From an uncultured Oscillospiraceae bacterium (GTDB taxonomy: Bacteria > Bacillota > Clostridia > Oscillospirales > Ruminococcaceae): 44,158 nucleotides of DNA. The stretch lies in contig UREN01000011.1 in the NCBI GenBank assembly GCA_900546885.1, positions 1 through 44,158 of the forward strand. The letters are read 5' to 3'. Below, one piece after another: positions 8,693-16,450 of the stretch. The notes beneath the pieces are model-generated. The model worked only from the letters and a program-made list of their open reading frames with translations. It searched no databases and was not told where the DNA came from. Within the stretch, counting starts at the first letter, position 1. Each line of letters starts with the position of its first letter. A program made the translations under genes and the position numbers.

Positions 8693-8721
8693 ATGATATG
8701 TCATTTTCGCCCGCTTGTCAA
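8693..8721 (-). promoter_or_regulatory. Sigma-A promoter of the T-box operon
   Basis: TTGACA (8716-8721) and TATCAT (8693-8698) are separated by exactly 17 bases on the minus strand, placing the start of transcription near 8686. The TGA stop codon of the upstream acyltransferase gene (8718-8720) lies within the -35 box. Confidence 0.9.
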
Positions 8722-9767
8722 GTGGCGGGCCGCCTGCCGCGCCGCTGCCAAAACGCCAGCACGCGGGCCCACACCGTGCTGAGCAAAGTGCCCGCGGCAA
8801 ACGTGGCTACAAGATATACGGCGCACAGCAAAAACGCCCGCGGCCGCGTGAGCGGCAGCGCCACCCGCGGCCGGAACACAATAAACAACAGCACATGGTG
8901 GATGAGAAACACAGCATAAGCCGCGCCCGCCAGCGGCCGGATAACGCGGTATGCCCCTTTTGGCAGCGCGCGGCCCAGGGCGTGCAGCAGCAAAAACGCG
9001 GCCACGCCCAGCAAAAGGTCGCACACCTCCTGCGGCAAAGGCAGGGGCACAAAAAGCACCAGCGCCGCCACGGCCCCGGCCGCCCACAGCGCCCGCACCT
9101 GCACGCGGCACGTCCCCTGGCGCACCGGCCAGGCAGGCACATGCACCGCGCGCGTGTGCGCCAGCACCATGCCGGCCATAAAAATGGGGATGCAGGTGAT
9201 GAAATCGTGCTCGCGCGCAAAGGGGCCGGGGTAAAACGCCAGCCACACGGCCCACAGAGCCAGCGTGACGCACACCGCCGGCCGCACCGCACGCAGCAGT
9301 GCCGCGCGCAAAAGCGGGAATACCAGGTATAAAAGCACAATGCAGCCCACAAACCACTCGCCCAGCAAATAGAACGTGGGCACCACACCGGCCAGATAGC
9401 CGTCCAGCGCCAGCACAGACCAGATGATGCTCCACCCCGGCACACCGGGGGGCAAATTGCCGTGCAGAATATCGCTGTAAAGGAACAGGCTGAAAAAGCA
9501 CAGCCAGTACAGCGGGTAAATGGAGAGAAAGCGCTTTTTATAAAACGTTTTCAGCGGGCATGCCTGGCCGTAGCGCAGCATCAGCGCATAGCCGGAAAGC
9601 AAAAAGAACAGCGCCACGCCGAAATTGCCAAACGAGCCGTTCGCATAGCGCAGCGGCCCGGCCGACACATCCCCCTTGGGGGCAAACATGCTGTTGAAAT
9701 GGAACACCACAATCATTACCGCGGCCACAAGGCGCACAAAATCCAGCGCATCATCCCGCTGTTTCAC
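8718..9767 (-). CDS. Acyltransferase-3 family protein (surface O-acetylation)
   Basis: This 349-residue membrane protein has about ten hydrophobic segments and the acyltransferase-3 signature at its N-terminus: DDALDFVRLVAAVMIVVFHF, with Arg-12 and His-23. Near the C-terminus AAYAVFLIHHVLLFIVF matches the end of OafA-like proteins. Start: GTG at 9767, preceded by GGGGAGGG at proper spacing; the upstream in-frame extension looks non-coding. It follows the AlgX-like gene by 37 bases and the MBOAT gene beyond, and is the last gene of that transcript. Family knowledge suggests transfer of acetyl groups across the membrane to a polysaccharide or peptidoglycan. The acceptor is not known. Confidence 0.86.
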   Translation of the reverse strand: MKQRDDALDFVRLVAAVMIVVFHFNSMFAPKGDVSAGPLRYANGSFGNFGVALFFLLSGYALMLRYGQACPLKTFYKKRFLSIYPLYWLCFFSLFLYSDILHGNLPPGVPGWSIIWSVLALDGYLAGVVPTFYLLGEWFVGCIVLLYLVFPLLRAALLRAVRPAVCVTLALWAVWLAFYPGPFAREHDFITCIPIFMAGMVLAHTRAVHVPAWPVRQGTCRVQVRALWAAGAVAALVLFVPLPLPQEVCDLLLGVAAFLLLHALGRALPKGAYRVIRPLAGAAYAVFLIHHVLLFIVFRPRVALPLTRPRAFLLCAVYLVATFAAGTLLSTVWARVLAFWQRRGRRPAT

Positions 9768-9804
9768 GGCGCTCCCTCCCCTACTGTCAAAATGACGGCC
9801 CGCC

Positions 9805-10920
9805 TCAGCCGCCGGCCCACGCCAGCATGCGGGGCAGATAATCCAAAAGCCTGTCGGTGTTGCGCTCGGCCAGTTCAAACACAAACACGCAGTCTTCCAG
9901 CCCGGCCATTGCCGCCTCGTCAAAGGCGTTGATGTGCAAATAGAGGCTGTTTGCATAGCATTTGGAGAGATAGGGAATCATCCCCTCGCCAAAGCTGTCG
10001 CGCAGCATCACCAGGCTGCCCTGGGCCTGCGGACACGCCGCCGACACGCGGTAGCCCATTTCGTCCTCTGCCACGGGGCCCTGCAGCACATTCTGCGCCA
10101 GGAAGCCCTGCACTTCCACTTCTTCGTCCGGCTGCAGCACGGTGTAAGTGGCCGAGATGTCGGCAAGGTCTCGCTTGGGCTCGCCGCCGGGCACAAAGCG
10201 CACGGCGTCAAAGGCTTCGACATCCTGCCCCAGCGCGGCCTGCAGGGCGCGGCTGCCTACCAGCGCGCCCGCATGGTTCCAGTGGGTGTCCTGTTTATAA
10301 TACACCTGCACCTGCCCGGCGGCCTCACGCAGCTCTGCCTGCGGGAACACCACCGGCACCGAGGTGTTTGCCTGCAAATATTGCACCAGAAGCTGCGCTT
10401 TTGTGGGCCCCACCTGCGGCACGCCCGCCGGCATGTATTCGCTGTACACGCCCTCTTTGTTCGGCGCCACCAGCAGCACCAGCTGCACGCCGCGCTGTGC
10501 CAGCAGCTGCTGCAGGGCCGTGAGGTCTGCCGCAATTTGGCCAAGCTGTTCGGGCGAATAGGGGTTCAGGCCCTGGTAATCGTCCAGGCTGCGGGAGTCG
10601 GACACATTTTTGTAAAACAGCCACTCGTCCCTGCCCAGCAGCACCTCGCTGCTTTGCACCGTGCCGAACAGGCGGTAGTTGAACGCCGCATTCAGCGTCA
10701 TAAACTGGTTGCGGAAAGCCGCATGGTCGCCCAGCATCTCTTCAAACACGGCTGTCTTCTCGCTCCACGGGGCCTCGGCCACGTCCTGCCAGGAGGTGAG
10801 GGTGCGGTTTTCATGGTTGGACGTATCCAGCCCGCCGCGCAAAAGCCAAAACAGCGGGAACGGCAGCACCAGCGCCGCAAAGAACAGCGCGATAAACCAG
10901 ATGTGCACGCGGCTGCGCAT
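9805..10920 (-). CDS. AlgX/AlgJ- or DHHW-type SGNH acyl-esterase/transferase
   Basis: This 371-residue protein has one N-terminal membrane anchor (about residues 6-28) and an extracytoplasmic catalytic domain. The AlgJ/AlgX-type catalytic residues are visible: the Asp-x-His pair in YKQDTHWNHAG (about 210) and the Ser in LRDSFGE (about 307). Start: ATG at 10920 after AAAGGGGGCGAGG; a TTG six codons upstream is less likely. In alginate, cellulose and peptidoglycan systems such proteins accept acyl groups from an MBOAT partner and pass them to the polymer. The adjacent MBOAT gene fits that pairing. The polymer here is unknown. Confidence 0.85.
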   Translation of the reverse strand: MRSRVHIWFIALFFAALVLPFPLFWLLRGGLDTSNHENRTLTSWQDVAEAPWSEKTAVFEEMLGDHAAFRNQFMTLNAAFNYRLFGTVQSSEVLLGRDEWLFYKNVSDSRSLDDYQGLNPYSPEQLGQIAADLTALQQLLAQRGVQLVLLVAPNKEGVYSEYMPAGVPQVGPTKAQLLVQYLQANTSVPVVFPQAELREAAGQVQVYYKQDTHWNHAGALVGSRALQAALGQDVEAFDAVRFVPGGEPKRDLADISATYTVLQPDEEVEVQGFLAQNVLQGPVAEDEMGYRVSAACPQAQGSLVMLRDSFGEGMIPYLSKCYANSLYLHINAFDEAAMAGLEDCVFVFELAERNTDRLLDYLPRMLAWAGG

Positions 10921-10934
10921 GGCCTCGCCCCCTT

Positions 10935-12341
10935 TCAAAAGCGGAAATAGATGAACGGATTATACGTGCTGCTTACCAGGCTCATTACGCAAAGGAACAG
11001 CAGCACCAGCTGCACGGCGCATTCGGCCGCATACACGCGGTCTTCCCTGTAAAGCATGGCCTTCCATTTGGGCAGCAGCGCCTGCACGGGCCCACACAGC
11101 AAAATGCCCACCGCCGCAAACACAAGGCGTTTTGCGTCCAGAAAGCGCACCAGCGGAAATGCCGCGCTGCCTGCCGTGGGCAGGAACATGGCCTTCAGCC
11201 AAAGCGCCCCCTCCCGCAGGCCCGGCGCGCGGAAAATCACCCAGGCCGCCAGCACCACCACCAGCGTGTAAATGTGGCCCGCAAGGCGGTGTTTTTCCAA
11301 AACGGGCTTCAGCCAAAGCCGCTCGGCAATCAGGAACAGGCCGTAATATACGCCCCATGCCACAAACTGCCAGTTGGCCCCGTGCCACAGGCCCGTGCAC
11401 AGGAACACAATCATCAGGTTCACCAGCGTGCGCGCCTTGCCTTTGCGGTTGCCGCCCAGCGGGATGTACAGATAGCTGCGGAACCAGGTGGACAGCGAGA
11501 TGTGCCAGCGGCGCCAGAACTCCTGCACGCTGGCGGCAAGATAAGGGTAGTTGAAGTTTTCCATGAAGTGAAACCCGAAGATGCGCCCAAGGCCGATGGC
11601 CATATCGGAATAGCCAGAAAAATCGTAATAGATTTGCAGCGCATAAAACACCGCCCCAGCCCAGGCCACGGCCGTGGATGCGTCGCGCGCGGCAAGGCCG
11701 AATATCTCATCGGCCGCCAGCGCAAAGGTGTTGGCAAGCAGCACCTTTTTTGCCAGGCCGTATAAAAAGCGCTTGATGCCCACGGCCGCCTTCATGGCAG
11801 TTTCCGTGCGGCGGGCCAGCTGCTCTTCCACATCGGCATAGCGCACAATGGGCCCCGCAATAAGCTGAGGGAAAAAGCTGACGTACAGCGCCAGCAAAAA
11901 CCAGTTTTTCTGCACTTTGATTTCGCCGCGGTACAAATCGATGACATAGCTCAGCGCCTGAAAGGTGTAAAAGCTGATGCCAAGCGGCAGCGCAATGTTG
12001 CGCAAAGGCACCGTCTCGTGCCCCAGCAGGGCGTTCAGCGCGCCTGCCGCAAAATCAAAATATTTAAAATAGCCCAGCAGCAGCAGGTTTGCCGCCACCG
12101 TGGCCGCCAGCACCGCCGTGCGGCGGCGCAGCTTCCACACGCACAGGCCTGCGCCCCAGTTCAGCGTGATGGACGCCAGCATCAGCAGAATATACACCGG
12201 CTCGCCCCAGCCGTAAAAGAAAAGGCTGGCCACCAGCAGCAGCCCGTTTTTTGCCCTGCGCCAGGCCTTTGGCAGCAGATAATAGACGCCTGCCACCAGC
12301 GGCAGAAAAAGCCACAGGAACAAAAGCGAACTGAACAGCAT
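10935..12341 (-). CDS. MBOAT family O-acyltransferase (AlgI/DltB/PatA-like)
   Basis: This 468-residue polytopic membrane protein has the core MBOAT motifs: FYTFQALSYVIDLYRGEI (about 130-150), FWRRWHISLSTWFRSYLYI, and WHGANWQF with the catalytic His near 319. It is expected to transfer an acyl group, most often acetyl, from a cytoplasmic donor to an extracytoplasmic carrier. Start: ATG at 12341 preceded by AAAGGGGGCGGGCCT. The open frame extends further upstream but without a second site, and a strong promoter lies in that stretch. It is the first gene of a three-gene unit with the AlgX-like and acyltransferase-3 genes. DltB is unlikely because dltA, dltC and dltD are absent. Confidence 0.93.
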   Translation of the reverse strand: MLFSSLLFLWLFLPLVAGVYYLLPKAWRRAKNGLLLVASLFFYGWGEPVYILLMLASITLNWGAGLCVWKLRRRTAVLAATVAANLLLLGYFKYFDFAAGALNALLGHETVPLRNIALPLGISFYTFQALSYVIDLYRGEIKVQKNWFLLALYVSFFPQLIAGPIVRYADVEEQLARRTETAMKAAVGIKRFLYGLAKKVLLANTFALAADEIFGLAARDASTAVAWAGAVFYALQIYYDFSGYSDMAIGLGRIFGFHFMENFNYPYLAASVQEFWRRWHISLSTWFRSYLYIPLGGNRKGKARTLVNLMIVFLCTGLWHGANWQFVAWGVYYGLFLIAERLWLKPVLEKHRLAGHIYTLVVVLAAWVIFRAPGLREGALWLKAMFLPTAGSAAFPLVRFLDAKRLVFAAVGILLCGPVQALLPKWKAMLYREDRVYAAECAVQLVLLFLCVMSLVSSTYNPFIYFRF

Positions 12342-12540
12342 AGGCCCGCCCCCTTTCCGGCCGCCCGCACACCGCAGCCGGGCGCCCCGGGCTGCGGGAA
12401 AGAGCCGCGCCGCAATTTTCGACTGTAAAAGTATACCACACGCGCCGTGCGCCTGCAACAGGGGAAAACCCCGGCGCCCTGCCCGGCAGGCGGGAACGGC
12501 CGTTCCCCTGCCCGGCAAAGCCCGGGGTGTGCAAACGCGC
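12342..12540. other. Intergenic region with palindrome after pfkA
   Basis: This holds the MBOAT promoter and a GC-rich hairpin directly after the pfkA stop. The hairpin core is the perfect 16-base palindrome at 12492-12507 (GGGAACGG and its complement), extended on both sides to about 12481-12516 with a small bulge. No T-run follows on the minus strand, so it is not a textbook terminator. It may be a weak terminator or a binding site. Confidence 0.4.
12430..12458 (-). promoter_or_regulatory. Sigma-A promoter of the O-acetylation cassette
   Basis: TTGCAG (12453-12458), 17 bases, then TATACT (12430-12435) on the minus strand. Transcription would begin near 12423 and leave an untranslated leader of about 80 bases before the MBOAT ATG. 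Confidence 0.85.
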
Positions 12541-13617
12541 TTAGCCCAGCGAGATGCCCATGCGGCGCGCCACGGTAAGCATATCGCAGGTTTCCGGCAC
12601 AAGTTTTGTCTTCCCTGCAATGTCCTTCAGCGGGTTGGAGGTGACAATGTTGTTGCGCATGGCCACCGCCACGCCGTAGTGGTCCGCCTCTATCAGCTTG
12701 GCGGCATAGGTGCCAAACTCTGTGGCCAGCACGCGGTCGTAGGCCGAGGGGCTGCCGCCGCGCTGCATATGGCCGGGCACGCACACGCGTGTTTCAAAGC
12801 CGGTCATCTGCTCTACCTGGCGCGCAATGCGGCTGGTGGCCGTGCGCTCGCCGCGCTCGGCGCGCCGGGCCGCGCGCTCTTTTTTCTTCATGGCAGCTTC
12901 GGCCACGTCGTAAGCGCCCTCGGCCACGGCAATGATGGAGAAGGTTTTGCCCTGCTCGCTGCGGCGCCTGATGGCGTCCACCACGTTTTCGATGTTATAG
13001 GGCAGCTCGGGAATGAGGATGATATCCGCCCCGCCTGCAATGCCCGAATACAGCGTCAGCCAGCCGGCCTTGTTGCCCATAATCTCAATCACCATGCAGC
13101 GCCGGTGGCTGGAGGCTGTGGTGTGGATGCGATCTATCACTTCCGTGGCAATGTCCACCGCCGTGTGGAAGCCGAACGTCACGTCTGTGCCATAGATGTC
13201 ATTGTCAATGGTTTTGGGCAAGCCAATGATATTCAGCCCCTCTTCGCACAGCAAATTGGCCGTCTTGTGCGTGCCGTTGCCGCCCAGGCACAGAAGGCAG
13301 TCCAGCCTGGCGTCGCGGTAGGTTTTCTTCATGGCGGCCACCTTATCGACATTGTCGCCCTCTACCACCTTCATCATTTTGAAGGGGGTGCGCTTGGTGC
13401 CCAAAATGGTGCCGCCCACTGTGAGGATGCCGGAAAATTCGTGCTGCTGCATCTCGCGCCATTCGCCCTTGATAAGGCCGTCATAGCCGTTCTGGATGCC
13501 CACAATCTCCACTTCGCTGCCAAAGCGCTGATACAACGCCTTTGCCGCGCCGCGGATGGTGGCGTTCAGCCCGGGGCAATCGCCGCCGGATGTAAGGATA
13601 CCCACGCGTTTCATCAT
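12541..13617 (-). CDS. pfkA: 6-phosphofructokinase (Gly104/Lys124-type)
   Basis: This enzyme phosphorylates fructose 6-phosphate in glycolysis. Its 358 residues carry GILTSGGDCPGLNA at the N-terminus, GGTILGTKR (68-76), LGGNGTHKTAN (111-121) and LPKTIDND (133-140). The Gly at the position equivalent to E. coli Gly104 favours ATP as donor. The Lys before TIDND (E. coli Gly124) is found in PPi-dependent and mixed-type enzymes. The residue equivalent to E. coli Asp103 is Asn here. The donor specificity is therefore open. ATG follows AGGAGGAAGCA. It is 47 bases after the sugar transferase gene and likely co-transcribed with it. Confidence 0.93.
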   Translation of the reverse strand: MMKRVGILTSGGDCPGLNATIRGAAKALYQRFGSEVEIVGIQNGYDGLIKGEWREMQQHEFSGILTVGGTILGTKRTPFKMMKVVEGDNVDKVAAMKKTYRDARLDCLLCLGGNGTHKTANLLCEEGLNIIGLPKTIDNDIYGTDVTFGFHTAVDIATEVIDRIHTTASSHRRCMVIEIMGNKAGWLTLYSGIAGGADIILIPELPYNIENVVDAIRRRSEQGKTFSIIAVAEGAYDVAEAAMKKKERAARRAERGERTATSRIARQVEQMTGFETRVCVPGHMQRGGSPSAYDRVLATEFGTYAAKLIEADHYGVAVAMRNNIVTSNPLKDIAGKTKLVPETCDMLTVARRMGISLG

Positions 13618-13664
13618 TGCTTCCTCCTGTCTGTGCTGTGCCCGCGGGCGCCGCGTTTTGCGGC

Positions 13665-14264
13665 TTATACCCCGTGGGTGCCGCCCTCCACCACGCCGTC
13701 GCCTTTCACCACGCCGCGCGCCGTTTTGAGCAAAATTTTCATATCCAGCGCAAAGCTGATGTGCTTTGCATAATAGCCGTCCAGCTCTGCCTTCACCGGG
13801 ATGGGCAGCTCATCGCGCCCATTCGCCTGCGCCCAGCCCGTAAGGCCGGGCACCAGGCTGTTTGCGCCGTATTTGTCCCGCTCGGCAATGAGGTCGTCCT
13901 GGTTCCACAGCGCGGGGCGCGGGCCCACCACGCTCATCTGCCCGGCCAGAATGTTGAACAGCTGCGGCAGTTCGTCCAGGCTGGTGCGGCGCAGAAAGCG
14001 CCCGCTGCGCGTAATCATGGCCTGCGGGTCTTTCAAAAGGTGGGTGGGCACGTCCTTCGGCGTATCGGCATACATGGTGCGGAACTTCAAAATGCAAAAC
14101 AGCGTTTTGTCTTTTCCCACGCGCTTTTGCCGGAACAGCACCGGCCCGGGGGAATCTGCCTTTACCCAAACGGCCAGCGCCAGCAAAAGCGGGCTTAACA
14201 GCACAATGCCGGCTGCCGCACACACCAAATCGAACGCGCGTTTTCCAAACCGCCGGTATATCAC
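13665..14264 (-). CDS. Polyprenyl-phosphate phosphoglycosyl transferase (bacterial sugar transferase)
   Basis: This short monotopic enzyme of 199 residues moves a sugar-1-phosphate from a UDP-sugar to undecaprenyl phosphate, the first step of capsule, exopolysaccharide or glycoprotein glycan assembly. The re-entrant membrane helix is near 8-32 (RAFDLVCAAAGIVLLSPLLL), followed by SPGPVLFRQKRVGKD and FRTM. The catalytic Asp-Glu pair lies in SLDELPQLFNIL, and then VVGPRP and PGLTGWAQANGRDEL. It lacks the long N-terminal membrane region of WcaJ, so it is PglC/EpsL-like. The start is GTG at 14264 after GAGGGGGCGGG. It follows the dehydratase gene by 49 bases; the two probably make and load one sugar. 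Confidence 0.92.
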   Translation of the reverse strand: MIYRRFGKRAFDLVCAAAGIVLLSPLLLALAVWVKADSPGPVLFRQKRVGKDKTLFCILKFRTMYADTPKDVPTHLLKDPQAMITRSGRFLRRTSLDELPQLFNILAGQMSVVGPRPALWNQDDLIAERDKYGANSLVPGLTGWAQANGRDELPIPVKAELDGYYAKHISFALDMKILLKTARGVVKGDGVVEGGTHGV

Positions 14265-14313
14265 CGCAGGCCCGCCCCCTCTCGTTTATATTTTGGTGCA
14301 ACCGCGCCTGCCG

Positions 14314-16269
14314 TTACGAAGAATGCCATGTCCCCGCGCCGGGCATGTCCTCGGCATGGTGGAACGTGGGCACAAGGTCAATCAGCGCCTGCACCAGGTT
14401 TTCGCTGTTGTTGGAATAGGCAATTTCTTTCAGCGTTTTCAAGTGGTCAAAGAAGGTGTCTTTGTTCAGCTTCAGGGGCGAGCCCACAAAAATTTTGCGG
14501 TTATCGGTTTTGCGCACGCCCTCTTCGTCCATCAAAAGCTCTTCATACAGTTTTTCGCCCGGGCGAAGGCCGGTGAATTTAATCTCGATATCCCGGTACG
14601 GAATAAAGCCGGAGAGCTTGATGAGGTTTTCCGCCAGGTCCAGTATCTTCACGGGGTTGCCCATATCCAGCACAAAGATGTCGCCGCCGTCGCCCATGGC
14701 CCCGGCCTCCAGCACAAGGCGCACGGCCTCGGGGATGGTCATAAAATAGCGCACAATATCCGGGTGCGTCACCGTAAGCGGCCCGCCCGCGGCAATTTGC
14801 TCTTTAAACAGGGGCAGCACCGAGCCGTTCGAGCCCAGCACATTGCCAAAGCGCACGGCCACAAACTTGGTGTTGCTTTTTTGCGCCAGCGCCTGCACAA
14901 TCATCTCGCACAGGCGCTTGGTGGCGCCCATCACGTTGGTGGGGTTCACCGCCTTGTCGGTAGAAATCAGCACAAAGCGCTCGGCACCATAGCGCTCGGC
15001 GCACTGCGCCACATTGTAGGTGCCGAATACGTTGTTCTTCACGGCCTCTTCCGGCGCATATTCCATCAAGGGCACATGCTTGTGGGCCGCCGCGTGGAAC
15101 ACCACCTGCGGGCGGAAGTGGGCAAACAGCGCGTCCATTTTGCGGGAATCGCGCACCGAGGCAATGCACACATCCATTTCCAGCGCGCCGCCGTATTTGC
15201 GCCGCAGCTCCTGCTGAATGGAATAGGCGCTGTTTTCATAGATATCCACAATGATAAGCTTGGCGGGCGCGCTGGCGGCAATTTGCCGGCACAGCTCAGA
15301 GCCGATGGAGCCGCCGCCGCCCGTCACCATCACCACTTTATTGTTGACAAGTGCGCTGGAATAATTCGATAATTCTATTTCGTCGCGGCCCAGCACGTCT
15401 TCCACGCGCACATCGCGCACGCGGGAGAGCAGGTCTTTCCCGCCGGAGATCAGCTTGACAATATCCGGCAAAATGCGCACGTTGCACTTGGTTTTGTTGC
15501 AGATGCGCAGAATGCGCCGCTTGCCCGCCTCGTCCAGCGTGGGAATGGCAAGCAGGATGGTCTCGATGTCACAGCGCTCTACCAGCTCGGGGATGTCCTC
15601 TGTGGTGCCCATAATCTCTACGCCCATAATACGGCGGCCCACCTTTTCGGGCGCGTCGTCCACACAGCACACCACGTTCATATCGCGGTTGTTGCTTTTA
15701 AACACCTCGTGCAGCAGCGTGCTGGCCGCGTCGCCCGCGCCAATCACCAGCGTGCGCCGGCGGCTGCGCGCGCGCTGCGCCAGCTTGGTGTTGCGGTACA
15801 TACGGTAGGTAAGGCGTGAATACAGCGTAAGCGAAGAGGCGAACATGGCGCTGAGGAAATAGACAGAAATGGGCACGCGCCGCTCTTGGAACATCACGAG
15901 GGTGAACACGATAAAAATGGCCACCGCCACAATGGAGGCCACACAAAGGCGGAAGAACTCCACAATTTCGGCATAGCGCCACAAACTGTCGTACATGCCC
16001 ATCAGGCCGTACACAATCTCATAGCAGCACACAAAGAAAAAGCAGCTGGAAATCAGCAGGCTGTTGTATTCGGAAAACGAGGTGCGCCCCGAAATGAGCA
16101 CCCACGGCAGCAGATACGAGCACGACACCACCACGATGTCGAATAAAATCAAAATCTGCTTGCGGTATTTCTGAGCAAACGCAGACAGAAAACTGGACAA
16201 CCCTTCATCACCTGAAACCGAATCGAAGCGCGGGGCCGCACTTGCGGCCGCCAACGCGCACGAATCCAT
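14314..16269 (-). CDS. FlaA1/CapD-type nucleoside-diphosphate-sugar 4,6-dehydratase
   Basis: This 651-residue membrane protein of the CapD/WbpM/PglF group usually converts UDP-GlcNAc to a 4-keto-6-deoxy sugar. Four N-terminal membrane segments (about 20-150) are followed by a first nucleotide-binding fold (LVIGAGDAASTLL, about 176) and a second dehydratase fold (VMVTGGGGSIGSELCRQI, about 312). Catalytic-region motifs are LISTDKAVNPTNVMGATKR, where Met replaces the usual Tyr, as in this family. The start is uncertain. The ATG at 16269 gives a normal length but lies only 12 bases after a good -10 box and has no visible ribosome binding site. A GTG at 16344 would start upstream of that promoter. 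The downstream gene is the sugar transferase. Confidence 0.92.
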   Translation of the reverse strand: MDSCALAAASAAPRFDSVSGDEGLSSFLSAFAQKYRKQILILFDIVVVSCSYLLPWVLISGRTSFSEYNSLLISSCFFFVCCYEIVYGLMGMYDSLWRYAEIVEFFRLCVASIVAVAIFIVFTLVMFQERRVPISVYFLSAMFASSLTLYSRLTYRMYRNTKLAQRARSRRRTLVIGAGDAASTLLHEVFKSNNRDMNVVCCVDDAPEKVGRRIMGVEIMGTTEDIPELVERCDIETILLAIPTLDEAGKRRILRICNKTKCNVRILPDIVKLISGGKDLLSRVRDVRVEDVLGRDEIELSNYSSALVNNKVVMVTGGGGSIGSELCRQIAASAPAKLIIVDIYENSAYSIQQELRRKYGGALEMDVCIASVRDSRKMDALFAHFRPQVVFHAAAHKHVPLMEYAPEEAVKNNVFGTYNVAQCAERYGAERFVLISTDKAVNPTNVMGATKRLCEMIVQALAQKSNTKFVAVRFGNVLGSNGSVLPLFKEQIAAGGPLTVTHPDIVRYFMTIPEAVRLVLEAGAMGDGGDIFVLDMGNPVKILDLAENLIKLSGFIPYRDIEIKFTGLRPGEKLYEELLMDEEGVRKTDNRKIFVGSPLKLNKDTFFDHLKTLKEIAYSNNSENLVQALIDLVPTFHHAEDMPGAGTWHSS

Positions 16270-16281
16270 GATATTGTTATT

Positions 16282-16310
16282 ATCATACAATATTTGGGTA
16301 TAATAATCAA
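16282..16310 (-). promoter_or_regulatory. Sigma-A promoter of the dehydratase-sugar transferase-pfkA unit
   Basis: TTGATT (16305-16310), a 17-base spacer, then TATGAT (16282-16287) on the minus strand, in an AT-rich patch. The predicted start of transcription is only about 5-7 bases before the ATG at 16269. Confidence 0.75.
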
Positions 16311-16344
16311 TGTTTCGGCCGCATTCCCTGCCGTTTTTTGGCAC

Positions 16345-16392
16345 AAAAAAGCGGCGCCCTGCACGCAGTGTGAAAGTGCGTGCAGGGCGCCG
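16345..16392 (-). terminator. Terminator of the sipL-spoIVA transcript
   Basis: A perfect inverted repeat (arms 16352-16367 and 16377-16392, 16 pairs, 9-base loop) is followed on the minus strand by six T (complement of 16345-16350). It lies 58 bases after the spoIVA stop. Confidence 0.93.
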
Positions 16393-16450
16393 GGCCCTTC
16401 CCGCGCCTGCCGGCCCCGCGCAAAAGCGACGGCCAAAGGCGTGTTCTGTT

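Noticed and set aside
10935..12341. MBOAT protein as DltB of a D-alanylation operon
   Set aside because: No dltA, dltC or dltD stands nearby, and the AlgX-like partner points to O-acetylation instead.
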